The notes beneath the pieces were generated by a model. That model made no database searches, was not told the DNA's origin, and worked only from the letters and a program-made list of their open reading frames with translations. A DNA stretch of 64,000 nucleotides, taken from contig NZ_BMTL01000028.1 in NCBI RefSeq assembly GCF_014649655.1, positions 1 through 64,000 on the forward strand, written 5' to 3'. The stretch's first letter is position 1; each line of letters begins with the position of its first letter. The translations under genes were made by a program, and so were the position numbers. This stretch comes from Streptomyces humidus (lineage in GTDB: Bacteria; Actinomycetota; Actinomycetes; Streptomycetales; Streptomycetaceae). Below, piece after piece: positions 16,259-25,640 of the stretch.

Positions 16259-18310
16259 CTATATCCAGTCCTCGGGCTCCGGCTCCCCGTCCATCTCGGG
16301 CCAGTGGTCAGGATCTCCTGGATCGCCCGGAGCGCCCGAATCCGTGTGCACGCGAGCCTCGGCTTCGGGACCGGGTCCCGCGGCGGGGGGTACGGCGGCC
16401 GTGTCGGGTGGGCCGGCCAGCGAGGCCAGCACCGCGAGGACGCCCTCCCCGTACGTCACCAGCTTCTTCTCGCCGACGCCGCTGACACCGCCGAGCTGCT
16501 CCACGGACGTCGGCCACGCCGTGGCGATCTCCCGCAGCGTCGCGTCGTGGAAGATGACGTACGCCGGGACGCCCTGCTCACGGGCCTGCTCGGCACGCCA
16601 GGCGCGCAGCGCCTCGAAGGCGGGCAGCAGCTTCTCGGGCAGCTCGGCCACGGCTGCCTTGCCCTTGCCGCGGCCGGACGAGGAGGAGCCCGACGCCTTC
16701 GACGTCACCGGCTTCTTCGGCTCCTTGCGCAGCGGGACGTCCCGCTCCCGGCGCAGCACGGCCCCGCTGGCCTCTGTCAGCACCAGGGTGCCGTACTCCC
16801 CCTCGACCGCCAGCAGCCCCTGGGCCAGCAACTGCCGGACGACTCCGCGCCACTCGCCCTCGGTGAGTTCCTCGCCGATGCCGAACACCGACAACTGGTC
16901 GTGGTCGAACTGGATCACCTTCGCGGTGCGCTTGCCCATCAGGATGTCGATGATCTGCACCGCGCCGAACTTCTGACCGCGCTCCCGCTGCAGCCGCACG
17001 ATCGTCGACAGCACCTTCTGGGCGGCCACTGTGCCGTCCCAGGTCTCCGGCGGGGTGAGGCAGGTGTCGCAGTTGCCGCAGCCCGCCGCGTCCGGCTCCT
17101 GGCCGAAGTAGGCGAGGAGCTGTCCGCGCCGGCACCGGACGGTCTCGCACAGCGCCAGCATCGACTCCAGGTGGGCGCCGGCCCGCCGGCGGAACGCCTC
17201 GTCGCCCTCACCGGTCTGGATCAGTTTGCGCTGCTGTATGACGTCGTTGAGGCCGTAGGCCATCCATGCGGTGGAGGGCAGGCCGTCGCGCCCGCCACGC
17301 CCCGTCTCCTGGTAGTAGCCCTCGATCGACTTGGGCAGGTCGAGGTGGGCGACGAACCGGACGTCCGGCTTGTCGATGCCCATGCCGAACGCGATGGTCG
17401 CGCACACGACCAGGCCGTCCTCGCGGAGGAACCGCGACTGATGCGCCGCGCGCGTGCCCGCGTCCAGACCCGCGTGGTAGGGCACCGCCTCGACGCCGTT
17501 GCGGGAGAGGAACTCGGCCGTCTTCTCCACGGAGTTGCGCGAGAGGCAGTACACGATGCCCGCGTCGCCCGCGTGCTCCTCGCGCAGAAAGCTCAGGAGC
17601 TGCTTCTTGGGGTCCGCCTTGGGCACGATGCGGTACTGGATGTTGGGCCGGTCGAAGCTCGCCACGAAGTGCCGGGCCGTCGGCATGTTCAGCCGCTGGG
17701 TGATCTCCTGGTGCGTGGCATCGGTGGCCGTCGCGGTGAGCGCGATCCGCGGGACGTCCGGCCAGCGCTCGCCGAGCAGGGAGAGGGACAGGTAGTCGGG
17801 GCGGAAGTCGTGACCCCACTGGGACACGCAGTGCGCCTCGTCGATCGCGAACACCGCGATCTTGCCGCGGGCGAGGAGGTCGAGGGTGGACTGGAGCCGC
17901 AGTCGCTCCGGCGCCAGATACAGCAGGTCCAGCTCGCCTGCGAGGAACTCGGCCTCGACCACGCGCCGCTCGTCGAAGTCCTGCGTCGAGTTGACGAAGC
18001 CCGCGCGCACGCCGAGCGCCCGCAGCGCGTCCACCTGGTCCTGCATCAGCGCGATCAGCGGGGAGACGACGATGCCCGTGCCGGGTCTGACCAGGGCGGG
18101 GATCTGGTAGCACAGCGACTTGCCGCCGCCGGTGGGCATGAGGACGACCGCGTCCCCGCCGGCCACGACGTGCTCGATGACCGCTTCCTGCTCGCCGCGG
18201 AAGGCGTCGTATCCGAAGACCCGGTGCAGCGCGGCCAGGGCCTCGCTCTCGGTCCGCTCCGGTGTCCCGGTGATACCTGTCATCTCGCTGATCCCGCCCG
18301 TCCCGCCCAT
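16259..18310 (-). CDS. recQ: ATP-dependent DNA helicase RecQ
   Basis: This 683-residue 3'-5' helicase acts in recombination repair and replication restart. Walker A is MPTGGGKSLCYQIP (Lys64), the DEAH box lies at 157-160 within FAIDEAHCVSQWGHDFRPDY, the helicase C domain ends with QETGRGGRDGLPS, and zinc-binding cysteines occur in CRRGQLL and CGNCDTC. A winged-helix region and a C-terminal HRDC domain (about 560-640, YVIFHDATLREIA) complete the family layout, followed by an acidic tail. The ATG at 18310 follows GGGGGACC; an ATG at 18283 is also possible. An exact TTGTCCACA (DnaA-box sequence) lies 72-80 nt upstream. The gene is separated from the nuo operon end by a strong hairpin. Confidence 0.95.
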   Translation of the reverse strand: MGGTGGISEMTGITGTPERTESEALAALHRVFGYDAFRGEQEAVIEHVVAGGDAVVLMPTGGGKSLCYQIPALVRPGTGIVVSPLIALMQDQVDALRALGVRAGFVNSTQDFDERRVVEAEFLAGELDLLYLAPERLRLQSTLDLLARGKIAVFAIDEAHCVSQWGHDFRPDYLSLSLLGERWPDVPRIALTATATDATHQEITQRLNMPTARHFVASFDRPNIQYRIVPKADPKKQLLSFLREEHAGDAGIVYCLSRNSVEKTAEFLSRNGVEAVPYHAGLDAGTRAAHQSRFLREDGLVVCATIAFGMGIDKPDVRFVAHLDLPKSIEGYYQETGRGGRDGLPSTAWMAYGLNDVIQQRKLIQTGEGDEAFRRRAGAHLESMLALCETVRCRRGQLLAYFGQEPDAAGCGNCDTCLTPPETWDGTVAAQKVLSTIVRLQRERGQKFGAVQIIDILMGKRTAKVIQFDHDQLSVFGIGEELTEGEWRGVVRQLLAQGLLAVEGEYGTLVLTEASGAVLRRERDVPLRKEPKKPVTSKASGSSSSGRGKGKAAVAELPEKLLPAFEALRAWRAEQAREQGVPAYVIFHDATLREIATAWPTSVEQLGGVSGVGEKKLVTYGEGVLAVLASLAGPPDTAAVPPAAGPGPEAEARVHTDSGAPGDPGDPDHWPEMDGEPEPEDWI

Positions 18311-18381
18311 CGACTGGTCCCCCGTACGTCGTCCCTCGACCACTGCCTCCACGATAGGGGTCCGGACTGACAGCGCCGGAG

Positions 18382-18390
18382 TTGTCCACA
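18382..18390 (+). promoter_or_regulatory. DnaA-box sequence TTGTCCACA upstream of recQ
   Basis: This is an exact match to the Streptomyces DnaA-box consensus as I remember it. It lies in the recQ upstream region, close to a possible -10 (TATCGT on the minus strand). It could link recQ expression to DnaA, or be a chance match. Confidence 0.4.
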
Positions 18391-18538
18391 GGCTCGTTTC
18401 GGTGACGTCACGTGACGACCCGCGACTTCTCGTGGCATCCCGTGATGGCCCGTGATGGCCCGCGGAAACCGGCTGCCGGGCCCGGGCGCGGGAAGACACC
18501 GGTCAAGTCGCCCGTGGGCGCAGGCGGGCTCCCACGCC

Positions 18539-18608
18539 GGTGGGCCCGGCCCCCCTCTCGGGGATGCTGTTGTTCGATCAGCATCCCGCTCGGGGAACCG
18601 GGCCCACC
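18539..18608 (-). terminator. Nested hairpin terminator of the nuo operon
   Basis: The outer arms GGTGGGCCCGG (18539-18549) and CCGGGCCCACC (18598-18608) are perfectly complementary. The inner arms GGGATGCTG (18561-18569) and CAGCATCCC (18579-18587) enclose a 9-nt loop. The structure begins 34 nt after the nuoN stop. It is the strongest hairpin noticed in the window and fits termination of the 16-kb complex I transcript. Confidence 0.8.
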
Positions 18609-18642
18609 CTGCGAACCGGCCGCAGGCCGGCGGCGCTGCGGC

Positions 18643-20301
18643 TCAGCGCACGAACACTCCCGCCTGGTTCGCCAGGTCCAGGAAGTACTGCGGTGCCACG
18701 CCGAGCACCAGCGTGACCGCCACTCCCACTCCGATCGCCATCACCGTCAGCGGCGACGGAACGGCGACGGTCGGGCCGTCGGGCCTCGGCTCGCTGAAGA
18801 ACATGAGCACGATCACCCGGATGTAGAAGAAGGCGGCGATCGCCGAGGAGATCACGCCGACCACGACGAGCGGGGCCGCGCCGCCCTCCGCAGCCGCCTT
18901 GAAGACGGCGAACTTCCCGGCGAACCCGGAGGTCAGCGGGATGCCGGCGAAAGCCAGCAGGAACACCGCGAGCACGGCCGCCACCAGGGGCGACCTGCGC
19001 CCGAGCCCCGCCCACTTGGACAGGTGCGTGGCCTCGCCGCCGGCGTCGCGCACGAGCGTGACCACGGCGAACGCGCCGATCGTCACGAACGAGTAGGCGG
19101 CCAGGTAGAAGAGGACCGACGAGACGCCGTCCGGGGTGGTCGCGATGACGCCCGCGAGGATGAATCCGGCGTGCGCGATGGACGAGTACGCCAGCAGCCG
19201 CTTGATGTCGGTCTGGGTGATCGCGACGATCGCGCCGCCCAGCATCGTGATGATCGCGACGCCCCACATGACCGGGCGCCAGTCCCAGCGCAGCCCCGGC
19301 AGGACCACGTAGAGGAGGCGCAGCAGCGCGCCGAAGGCGGCCACCTTGGTCGCCGCGGCCATGAAGCCGGTCACCGGGGTGGGCGCGCCCTGGTAGACAT
19401 CGGGCGTCCACATGTGGAACGGCACCGCGCCCACCTTGAACAGCAGTCCCATGACGATCAACGCGGCGCCGACGAGGAGCAGCGCGTCGTTGCCCATGGT
19501 GTCGGCGAGCGCCGGGTTCACGTTCTGGACGGTGCCGTCGACGACCTGCGCGATCGTGCCGTACGACACCGAGCCCGCGTACCCGTACAGCAGGGCGATG
19601 CCGAAGAGGGTGAACGCGGAGGCGAACGCGCCGAGGAGGAAGTACTTGACCGCGGCCTCCTGCGACATGAGCCGCTTGCGGCGGGCGAGCGCGCACAGGA
19701 GGTACAGGGGCAGCGAGAAGACTTCCAGGGCGATGAAGAGCGTCAGCAGGTCGTTGGCCGAAGGGAAGACCAGCATCCCCGCGACCGCGAACAGCAGCAG
19801 CGGGAAGACCTCGGTCGTCGTGAACCCGGCCTTGACCGCGGCCTGTTCGCTCTCGCTGCCGGGCACGGAGGCCGCCTGGGCGGCGAAGGAGTCGACGCGG
19901 GTGCCGTGCGCCTCGGGGTCGAGGCGCCGTTCGGCGAAGGTGAACAGGCCGACCAGGGCGGCCAGCAGGATCGTGCCCTGGAGGAAGAGGGCCGGTCCGT
20001 CGACCGCGATCGCGCCCATGGCCGCGATGCGCGCCTTCGTGGTGCCGTAGCCGTCCGCCGCCAGCATGACCACGGCGACGAACGCGACGATCAACGCGGC
20101 TGTGGACAGGATCAGTTGGGCGTGGTAGCGGTACTTGCGCGGCACGAACGCCTCGACCAGCACCCCTGCGATCGCCGCGCCCACGACGATCAGTGTGGGC
20201 GACAATTGCCCGTATTCGATCTTCGGTGTGTCGATCTTCGAGATCGGGTCGGCCGCAGTTGCCGCCGTTGTCCACAGGCTGTGGACGGCTGATGCGCTCA
20301 C
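18643..20301 (-). CDS. nuoN: NADH-quinone oxidoreductase subunit N
   Basis: This 552-residue membrane subunit is one of the three antiporter-like proton channels of complex I. Fourteen hydrophobic helices are visible, with GFALL-type segments and the conserved channel Lys/Glu context (FKVGAVPFHMWTPDVYQGAPT, where Lys is a proton-path residue). The GTG at 20301 overlaps the nuoM stop (GTGA), so the two are coupled. It is the last gene of the operon, followed by a nested hairpin. The DNA encoding the N-terminus contains an inverted GTCCACAG repeat. Confidence 0.96.
   Translation of the reverse strand: MSASAVHSLWTTAATAADPISKIDTPKIEYGQLSPTLIVVGAAIAGVLVEAFVPRKYRYHAQLILSTAALIVAFVAVVMLAADGYGTTKARIAAMGAIAVDGPALFLQGTILLAALVGLFTFAERRLDPEAHGTRVDSFAAQAASVPGSESEQAAVKAGFTTTEVFPLLLFAVAGMLVFPSANDLLTLFIALEVFSLPLYLLCALARRKRLMSQEAAVKYFLLGAFASAFTLFGIALLYGYAGSVSYGTIAQVVDGTVQNVNPALADTMGNDALLLVGAALIVMGLLFKVGAVPFHMWTPDVYQGAPTPVTGFMAAATKVAAFGALLRLLYVVLPGLRWDWRPVMWGVAIITMLGGAIVAITQTDIKRLLAYSSIAHAGFILAGVIATTPDGVSSVLFYLAAYSFVTIGAFAVVTLVRDAGGEATHLSKWAGLGRRSPLVAAVLAVFLLAFAGIPLTSGFAGKFAVFKAAAEGGAAPLVVVGVISSAIAAFFYIRVIVLMFFSEPRPDGPTVAVPSPLTVMAIGVGVAVTLVLGVAPQYFLDLANQAGVFVR
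20268..20286. promoter_or_regulatory. Inverted DnaA-box-like repeat in the start of nuoN
   Basis: GTCCACAG-G-CTGTGGAC is a perfect 8-bp inverted repeat (20270-20286), and its left half extends to an exact TTGTCCACA (20268-20276). It lies within the first codons of nuoN. Two facing DnaA-type boxes could bind DnaA, or act as a small mRNA hairpin near the nuoM/nuoN coupling point. Confidence 0.35.
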
Positions 20302-21869
20302 TTGGCCGCCTCCACCTCGGGCTTGGGGTCCTTCTTGTGTACGTCGGACAGCGTCTGCTTGACCGCCGGGTTCACGATGTCGGTGACGGGCTTCGGGTAG
20401 ACGCCCAGGAAGATCAACAGCACGATCAGCGGGGTGACCACCACGAGTTCACGGGCGCGCAGGTCCGGCATCGCCGAGACCTCGGGTTTCACCGGACCCG
20501 TCATCGTCCGCTGGTAGAGCACCAGCGTGTAGAGCGCGGCGAGCACGATGCCGAAGGTGGCGATGATGCCGATCGCCGGGTAGCGCGCGAACGTGCCGAC
20601 CAGGACCAGGAACTCGCTCACGAAGGGCGCGAGTCCCGGCAGCGACAGCGTCGCCAGACCGCCGATCAGGAACGTGCCGGCGAGTACCGGAGCGACCTTC
20701 TGCACTCCGCCGTAGTCGGCGATGAGCCGCGAGCCGCGCCGCGAGATCAGGAACCCGGCGACCAGCATCAGGGCGGCCGTCGAGATGCCGTGGTTGACCA
20801 TGTACAGCGTCGCGCCCGACTGGCCCTGGCTGGTCATCGCGAAGATGCCCAGGATGATGAACCCGAAGTGCGAGATCGACGCGTACGCCACCAGCCGCTT
20901 GATGTCGCGCTGGCCCACGGCCAGCAGCGCGCCGTAGACGATGCTGATCACCGCGAGGACGAGGATGACGGGCGTCGCCCACTTGCTGGCCTCCGGGAAG
21001 AGCTGGAGGCAGAAGCGGAGCATCGCGAAGGTGCCCACCTTGTCGACGACCGCCGTGATGAGGACGGCGACGGGCGCGGTGGCCTCGCCCATGGCGTTCG
21101 GCAGCCAGGTGTGCAGCGGCCACAGCGGCGCCTTCACCGCGAAGGCGAAGAAGAACCCGAGGAACAGCCAGCGCTCGGTGCTCGTCGCCATGTGGAGCGT
21201 GCCGTCGGCGCGGGCCTGGGCGATCTCCGCGAGCGAGAAGTTCCCCGCGACCACGTAGAGGCCGATCACCGCGGCCAGCATGATCAGACCGCCGACCAGG
21301 TTGTACAGGAGGAACTTCACGGCCGCGTACGACCGTTGCGTGGACGCCGCCTCCTCGCCGTGCTCGTGGGCGCGGTCCCCGAAGCCGCCGATGAGGAAGT
21401 ACATCGGGATGAGCATGGCTTCGAAGAAGATGTAGAAGAGGAAGACGTCGGTGGCCTCGAAGGAGAGGATCACCATCGCCTCGACGGCCAGGATCAGGGC
21501 GAAGAAGCCCTGCGTCGGCCGCCAGCGCTTGCTGCCCGTCTCCAGCGGGTCGGCGTCGTGCCAGCCCGCGAGGATGACGAACGGGATCAGCAGCGCGGTC
21601 AGCGCGACGAGTGCGACCCCGATGCCGTCCACACCCAGCTCGTACCTGACGCCGAACTCCGCGATCCAGGAGTGGGATTCGGTGAGCTGGTAGCGGGCGC
21701 CGCCCGGGTCGAAGCGGACCAGGACGACGATCGCGAGGGCCAGCGTCACGAGGGAGAACAGCAGGGCCAGTGCTTTGGCGGCGTTGCGCCGGGCGGCCGG
21801 GACGGCGGCCGTGGCGACCGCCCCGATCGCGGGGAGCACCGCCGTCGCTGTCAGCAGAGGAAAGGACAT
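20298..21869 (-). CDS. nuoM: NADH-quinone oxidoreductase subunit M
   Basis: This 523-residue antiporter-like membrane subunit has about 14 helices. It carries the typical LPNAMGEATAPVAVLITA and AFAVKAPLWPLHTWLP stretch with the channel Lys. The C-terminus ends in a charged tail (KKDPKPEVEAAK). The ATG at 21869 lies 5 nt after the nuoL stop, and the stop overlaps the nuoN GTG by 4 nt. Membrane arm of complex I, proton translocation. Confidence 0.96.
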   Translation of the reverse strand: MSFPLLTATAVLPAIGAVATAAVPAARRNAAKALALLFSLVTLALAIVVLVRFDPGGARYQLTESHSWIAEFGVRYELGVDGIGVALVALTALLIPFVILAGWHDADPLETGSKRWRPTQGFFALILAVEAMVILSFEATDVFLFYIFFEAMLIPMYFLIGGFGDRAHEHGEEAASTQRSYAAVKFLLYNLVGGLIMLAAVIGLYVVAGNFSLAEIAQARADGTLHMATSTERWLFLGFFFAFAVKAPLWPLHTWLPNAMGEATAPVAVLITAVVDKVGTFAMLRFCLQLFPEASKWATPVILVLAVISIVYGALLAVGQRDIKRLVAYASISHFGFIILGIFAMTSQGQSGATLYMVNHGISTAALMLVAGFLISRRGSRLIADYGGVQKVAPVLAGTFLIGGLATLSLPGLAPFVSEFLVLVGTFARYPAIGIIATFGIVLAALYTLVLYQRTMTGPVKPEVSAMPDLRARELVVVTPLIVLLIFLGVYPKPVTDIVNPAVKQTLSDVHKKDPKPEVEAAK

Positions 21870-21874
21870 CGGTA

Positions 21875-23839
21875 TCAGACCGCCCTCATCAGCAGGGTCG
21901 CGGCGACGAGGACCGCCGCACCGCCGAACATCGAGACCGCGTACGACCGCGCGAAGCCGTTCTGCAGTCGGCGCAGCCGCCCGGAGAGGCCGCCGACCGA
22001 GGCCGCCGTGCCGTTGACGACGCCGTCGACCAGGGTGTGGTCGACGTAGACCAGGGAGCGCGTGAGGTGCTCGCCGCCGCGCACCAGGACGACGTGGTTG
22101 AAGTCGTCCTGGAGCAGGTCCCGCCGGGCGGCCCGGGTGAGCAGCGACCCGCGCGGGGCGACGACCGGGACGGGACGGCGGCCGTACTGCGCGTAGGCGA
22201 TGCCGACACCGATGACCAGACAGACCATGGTCGCCCCGGTGACCGCCGCCACGCTGAGCGGGGAATCGCCCTCGCTGTGCCCGGTGACGGGCTCCAGCCA
22301 GTGCAGGAAGCGGTCGCCGATGCTGAAGAACCCGCCGGCGAAGACCGACCCGAACGCCAGGACGATCATGGGGATCGTCATGACCTTGGGCGACTCGTGC
22401 GGATGCGGTTCCGCATGCTCGCCGTGGTGTGCGGCGGCGGGCTCCGCGCTCGGCGCCTCGGGCGAGCGGGTGGGCTGGTTCTTCCAGCGCTCCTCGCCGA
22501 AGAACGTCATCAGCATCACGCGCGTCATGTAGTACGCGGTGATGGCCGCGCCGAGCAGGGCGCAGCCACCGAGGATCCAGCCCTCGGCGCCGCCCTTGGC
22601 GAACGCCGCCTCGATGATCTTGTCCTTGGAGAAGAAGCCGGACAGTCCCGGGAAACCGATGATCGCCAGGTAGCCGAGGCCGAAGGTGACGAAGGTGACC
22701 GGCATGTACTTGCGCAGGCCGCCGTACTTGCGCATGTCGACCTCGTCGTTCATGCCGTGCATGACCGAACCGGCGCCGAGGAACAGTCCGGCCTTGAAGA
22801 AGCCGTGCGTCACCAGGTGCATGATCGCGAAGACGTAGCCGATGGGGCCGAGGCCCGCGGCCAGCACCATGTAGCCGATCTGCGACATGGTCGAGCCGGC
22901 CAGCGCCTTCTTGATGTCGTCCTTCGCGCAACCGACGATCGCACCGAACAGGAGCGTGACCGCGCCGACGACCGTGACGACCAGCTGCGCGTCGGGAGCC
23001 CCGTTGAAGATCGCGGCGGACCGGACGATCAGGTACACGCCCGCGGTCACCATCGTGGCCGCGTGGATGAGGGCCGAGACCGGGGTCGGGCCCTCCATCG
23101 CGTCCCCGAGCCAGGACTGCAGCGGCACCTGGGCGGACTTGCCGCAGGCGGCGAGCAGCAGCATCAGGGCGATGGCCGTGAGCTTGCCCTCCGAGGCGTC
23201 ACCGGCGATGCCCTGCTGCCCCTCCGCCCCGAGCAGCGGGCCGAACGCGAACGTGCCGAAGGTGGTGAACATCAGCATGATCGCGATGGACAGGCCCATG
23301 TCGCCGACGCGGTTGACCAGGAAGGCCTTCTTCGCGGCGGTGGCGGCGCTGGGCTTGTGCTGCCAGAAGCCGATGAGCAGATAGGACGCGAGACCCACGC
23401 CCTCCCAGCCGACGTACAGCAGAAGGTAGTTGTCGGCGAGGACGAGCAGCAGCATCGCCGCGAGGAACAGGTTCAGATAGCCGAAGAAGCGGCGGCGCCG
23501 CTCGTCGTGCTCCATGTACCCGACCGAGTACAGGTGGATCAGCGAGCCGACGCCCGTGATCAGCAGCACGAACGTCATCGACAGCTGGTCGAGACGGAAG
23601 CCGACGTCCGCCTGGAAGCCCTCGACCGGGATCCAGCTGAACAGGTGCTGCGTCAGCGTCCGGTCCTCGGCGCTCCTGCCCAGCAGGTCGCCGAACAGGA
23701 CCAGACCGAGCACGAAGGACACGGTCGACAGGAGCGTGCCGACCCATTGGCCGACGGCGTCGAGCCGACGGCCGCCGACCAGCAGGACGGCCGCTCCGAG
23801 CAGGGGCGCCGCGATCAGCAGCGCGATCAGGTTCTCCAC
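21875..23839 (-). CDS. nuoL: NADH-quinone oxidoreductase subunit L
   Basis: This 654-residue distal proton-channel subunit has the expected lateral-helix region in its last third. Motifs include LLLYVGWEGVGLASYLLIGFW, LLAACGKSAQVPLQSWLGDAM and GPTPVSALIHAATMVTAGVYL. A His-rich stretch (HHGEHAEPHPHE) lies in the cytoplasmic loop near residue 480. The GTG start at 23839 is 15 nt after nuoK. Length matches the family. Confidence 0.96.
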   Translation of the reverse strand: MENLIALLIAAPLLGAAVLLVGGRRLDAVGQWVGTLLSTVSFVLGLVLFGDLLGRSAEDRTLTQHLFSWIPVEGFQADVGFRLDQLSMTFVLLITGVGSLIHLYSVGYMEHDERRRRFFGYLNLFLAAMLLLVLADNYLLLYVGWEGVGLASYLLIGFWQHKPSAATAAKKAFLVNRVGDMGLSIAIMLMFTTFGTFAFGPLLGAEGQQGIAGDASEGKLTAIALMLLLAACGKSAQVPLQSWLGDAMEGPTPVSALIHAATMVTAGVYLIVRSAAIFNGAPDAQLVVTVVGAVTLLFGAIVGCAKDDIKKALAGSTMSQIGYMVLAAGLGPIGYVFAIMHLVTHGFFKAGLFLGAGSVMHGMNDEVDMRKYGGLRKYMPVTFVTFGLGYLAIIGFPGLSGFFSKDKIIEAAFAKGGAEGWILGGCALLGAAITAYYMTRVMLMTFFGEERWKNQPTRSPEAPSAEPAAAHHGEHAEPHPHESPKVMTIPMIVLAFGSVFAGGFFSIGDRFLHWLEPVTGHSEGDSPLSVAAVTGATMVCLVIGVGIAYAQYGRRPVPVVAPRGSLLTRAARRDLLQDDFNHVVLVRGGEHLTRSLVYVDHTLVDGVVNGTAASVGGLSGRLRRLQNGFARSYAVSMFGGAAVLVAATLLMRAV

Positions 23840-23854
23840 GATTCTTCCGACCCC

Positions 23855-24154
23855 TTACAGCTTCATCAGGCTGGCGTCGTCGACCGAGGCCGAGTGGCGG
23901 GAACGGAACAGCGACACGATGATCGCGAGTCCGACCACGACCTCCGCGGCGGCGACGACCATCGTGAAGAAGGCGATGATCTGGCCGTCGAGATTGCCGT
24001 GCATCCGGGAGAAGGTGACGAACGCGAGGTTGCAGGCGTTGAGCATGAGCTCGATGCACATGAAGACGACGATCGCGTTGCGCCTGATCAGCACGCCCGT
24101 CGCACCGATCGTGAACAACAGGGCCGCCAGATAGAGGTAGTTGACGGGATTCAC
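23855..24154 (-). CDS. nuoK: NADH-quinone oxidoreductase subunit K
   Basis: This 99-residue subunit has three transmembrane helices. Two buried membrane glutamates needed for proton transfer are visible, in FMCIELMLNACNL and MVVAAAEVVVGLA. The GTG at 24154 overlaps the nuoJ stop (GTGA). Normal length for the family. Confidence 0.97.
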   Translation of the reverse strand: MNPVNYLYLAALLFTIGATGVLIRRNAIVVFMCIELMLNACNLAFVTFSRMHGNLDGQIIAFFTMVVAAAEVVVGLAIIVSLFRSRHSASVDDASLMKL

Positions 24155-24993
24155 TTCGACGCCTCCTCCGTCCGCTTCAGGTGCGGCGGCTCGATCGCGG
24201 CCCGCTCCAGGCGCTCCTCGGCGCGCTGCTCCAGGGCCTTGAGGTCGTTGAGCGCCGCGGCGGACACGTCCCGGATCTGACCGCGCTCACGCAGCGTCCT
24301 GCTGACCGTGAGCTCCGAGGGCGTGCCGTCGGGCAGGAGACCCTGGACGTCCACGGCGTTGTGCCGCGCGTACACGCCCGGCGCCGGCAGCGGCGGCACG
24401 TGCTTGCCTTCGCGCACCCGCCGCTCGGCCAGCTCGCGCTGGGTCGGGGCGTGCTCGGTGCGCTCGCGGTGGGTGAGCACCATGGCGCCGACGGCGGCCG
24501 TGATGAGCAGCGCGCCGGTGATCTCGAAGGCGAAGACGTACTTGGTGAAGATGAGGGCGGCGAGGCCCTCCACGTTGCCTTTCGCGTTCGCCTGGGTGAG
24601 ACCGGTGAACTCCGTCAGGGAGGCGTGGCCGATGCCGGCGATCAGCAGGACGCCGAAGCCGAGGCCGCTGAGAAGGGCCAGCCAGCGCTGCCCCTTGATG
24701 GTCTCCTTCAAGGAGTCCGCCGCGGTGACGCCGACCAGCATCACCACGAACAGGAACAGCATCATGATCGCGCCGGTGTAGACGACGATCTGCACGATGC
24801 CCAGGAAGTAGGCGCCGTTGGCGAGGTAGAAGATCGCCAGGACGATCATGGTTCCGGCGAGACAGAGCGCGCTGTGCACGGCCTTCTTCATGAAGACGGT
24901 GCACAGGGCGCCGATCACCGCGACGGTGCCGAGCACCCAGAACTGGAAGGCCTCACCGTTGGAGGTGGAGTAGGCGGCGAGCTGCGCGCTCAT
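24151..24993 (-). CDS. nuoJ: NADH-quinone oxidoreductase subunit J
   Basis: This 280-residue subunit has five helices in the first roughly 170 residues, including the pi-bulge helix VVYTGAIMMLFLFVVML. A long hydrophilic C-terminal tail of about 110 residues follows (HRERTEHAPTQRELAERR and an acidic end). Subunit J of enterobacteria is about 180 residues, so the tail is an actinobacterial extension. The ATG at 24993 overlaps the nuoI stop (ATGA) and has the ribosome site GGAGGTGAG inside the nuoI end. Confidence 0.95.
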   Translation of the reverse strand: MSAQLAAYSTSNGEAFQFWVLGTVAVIGALCTVFMKKAVHSALCLAGTMIVLAIFYLANGAYFLGIVQIVVYTGAIMMLFLFVVMLVGVTAADSLKETIKGQRWLALLSGLGFGVLLIAGIGHASLTEFTGLTQANAKGNVEGLAALIFTKYVFAFEITGALLITAAVGAMVLTHRERTEHAPTQRELAERRVREGKHVPPLPAPGVYARHNAVDVQGLLPDGTPSELTVSRTLRERGQIRDVSAAALNDLKALEQRAEERLERAAIEPPHLKRTEEASK

Positions 24994-25640
24994 CGGCGGC
25001 TCACCTCCTCCGAGGCGGGCTCGTCCCCACCGGACGTGGAGGCGGCCTCCTGCGGGGTCTCGCCCTTGGAGAGGGCCACCTGGCGCTCCGTGCCGGGCGC
25101 GGCCTCCGTCACCAGGCCCCGGTAGTAGTCCTGTTCGTCCGTGCCGGGGTAGATGGCGTGGGGGGAGTCCACCATGCCGTCCTCGAGGCCCGCGAGCAGC
25201 TGCTCCTTGGTGTAGATCAGGTTGGCGCGGCTGGAGTCGGCGAGCTCGAACTCGTTCGTCATCGTCAACGCGCGTGTGGGGCACGCCTCGATGCACAGGC
25301 CGCACAGGATGCACCGGGCGTAGTTGATCTGATAGACCCGCCCGTACCGCTCGCCCGGCGAGTAGCGCTCCTCGTCGGTGTTGTCGGCGCCCTCCACGTA
25401 GATGGCGTCGGCGGGGCAGGCCCAGGCGCACAGCTCACAGCCGACGCACTTCTCCAGGCCGTCCGGATGGCGGTTGAGCTGATGCCGTCCGTGGAACCGG
25501 GGAGCCGTGGTCTTCTCCTGCTCCGGGTACTGCTCGGTCAGCCGCTTCTTGAACATGGCCTTGAAGGTCACGCCGAAGCCGGCCACCGGGTTCTGGAAAC
25601 CGGGCGTCGTCTGCCCGGCCTCCTTGGGCTCCTCAGCCAT
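24990..25640 (-). CDS. nuoI: NADH-quinone oxidoreductase subunit I
   Basis: This 216-residue ferredoxin-like subunit carries clusters N6a and N6b. The two motifs are CVGCELCAWACP (Cys65, 68, 71, 75) and CILCGLCIEACP (Cys110, 113, 116, 120). The C-terminal roughly 40 residues are low complexity (TPQEAASTSGGDEPASEE). The ATG at 25640 follows AAGGAGG and overlaps the nuoH end by 8 nt. It passes electrons to NuoB. Confidence 0.96.
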   Translation of the reverse strand: MAEEPKEAGQTTPGFQNPVAGFGVTFKAMFKKRLTEQYPEQEKTTAPRFHGRHQLNRHPDGLEKCVGCELCAWACPADAIYVEGADNTDEERYSPGERYGRVYQINYARCILCGLCIEACPTRALTMTNEFELADSSRANLIYTKEQLLAGLEDGMVDSPHAIYPGTDEQDYYRGLVTEAAPGTERQVALSKGETPQEAASTSGGDEPASEEVSRR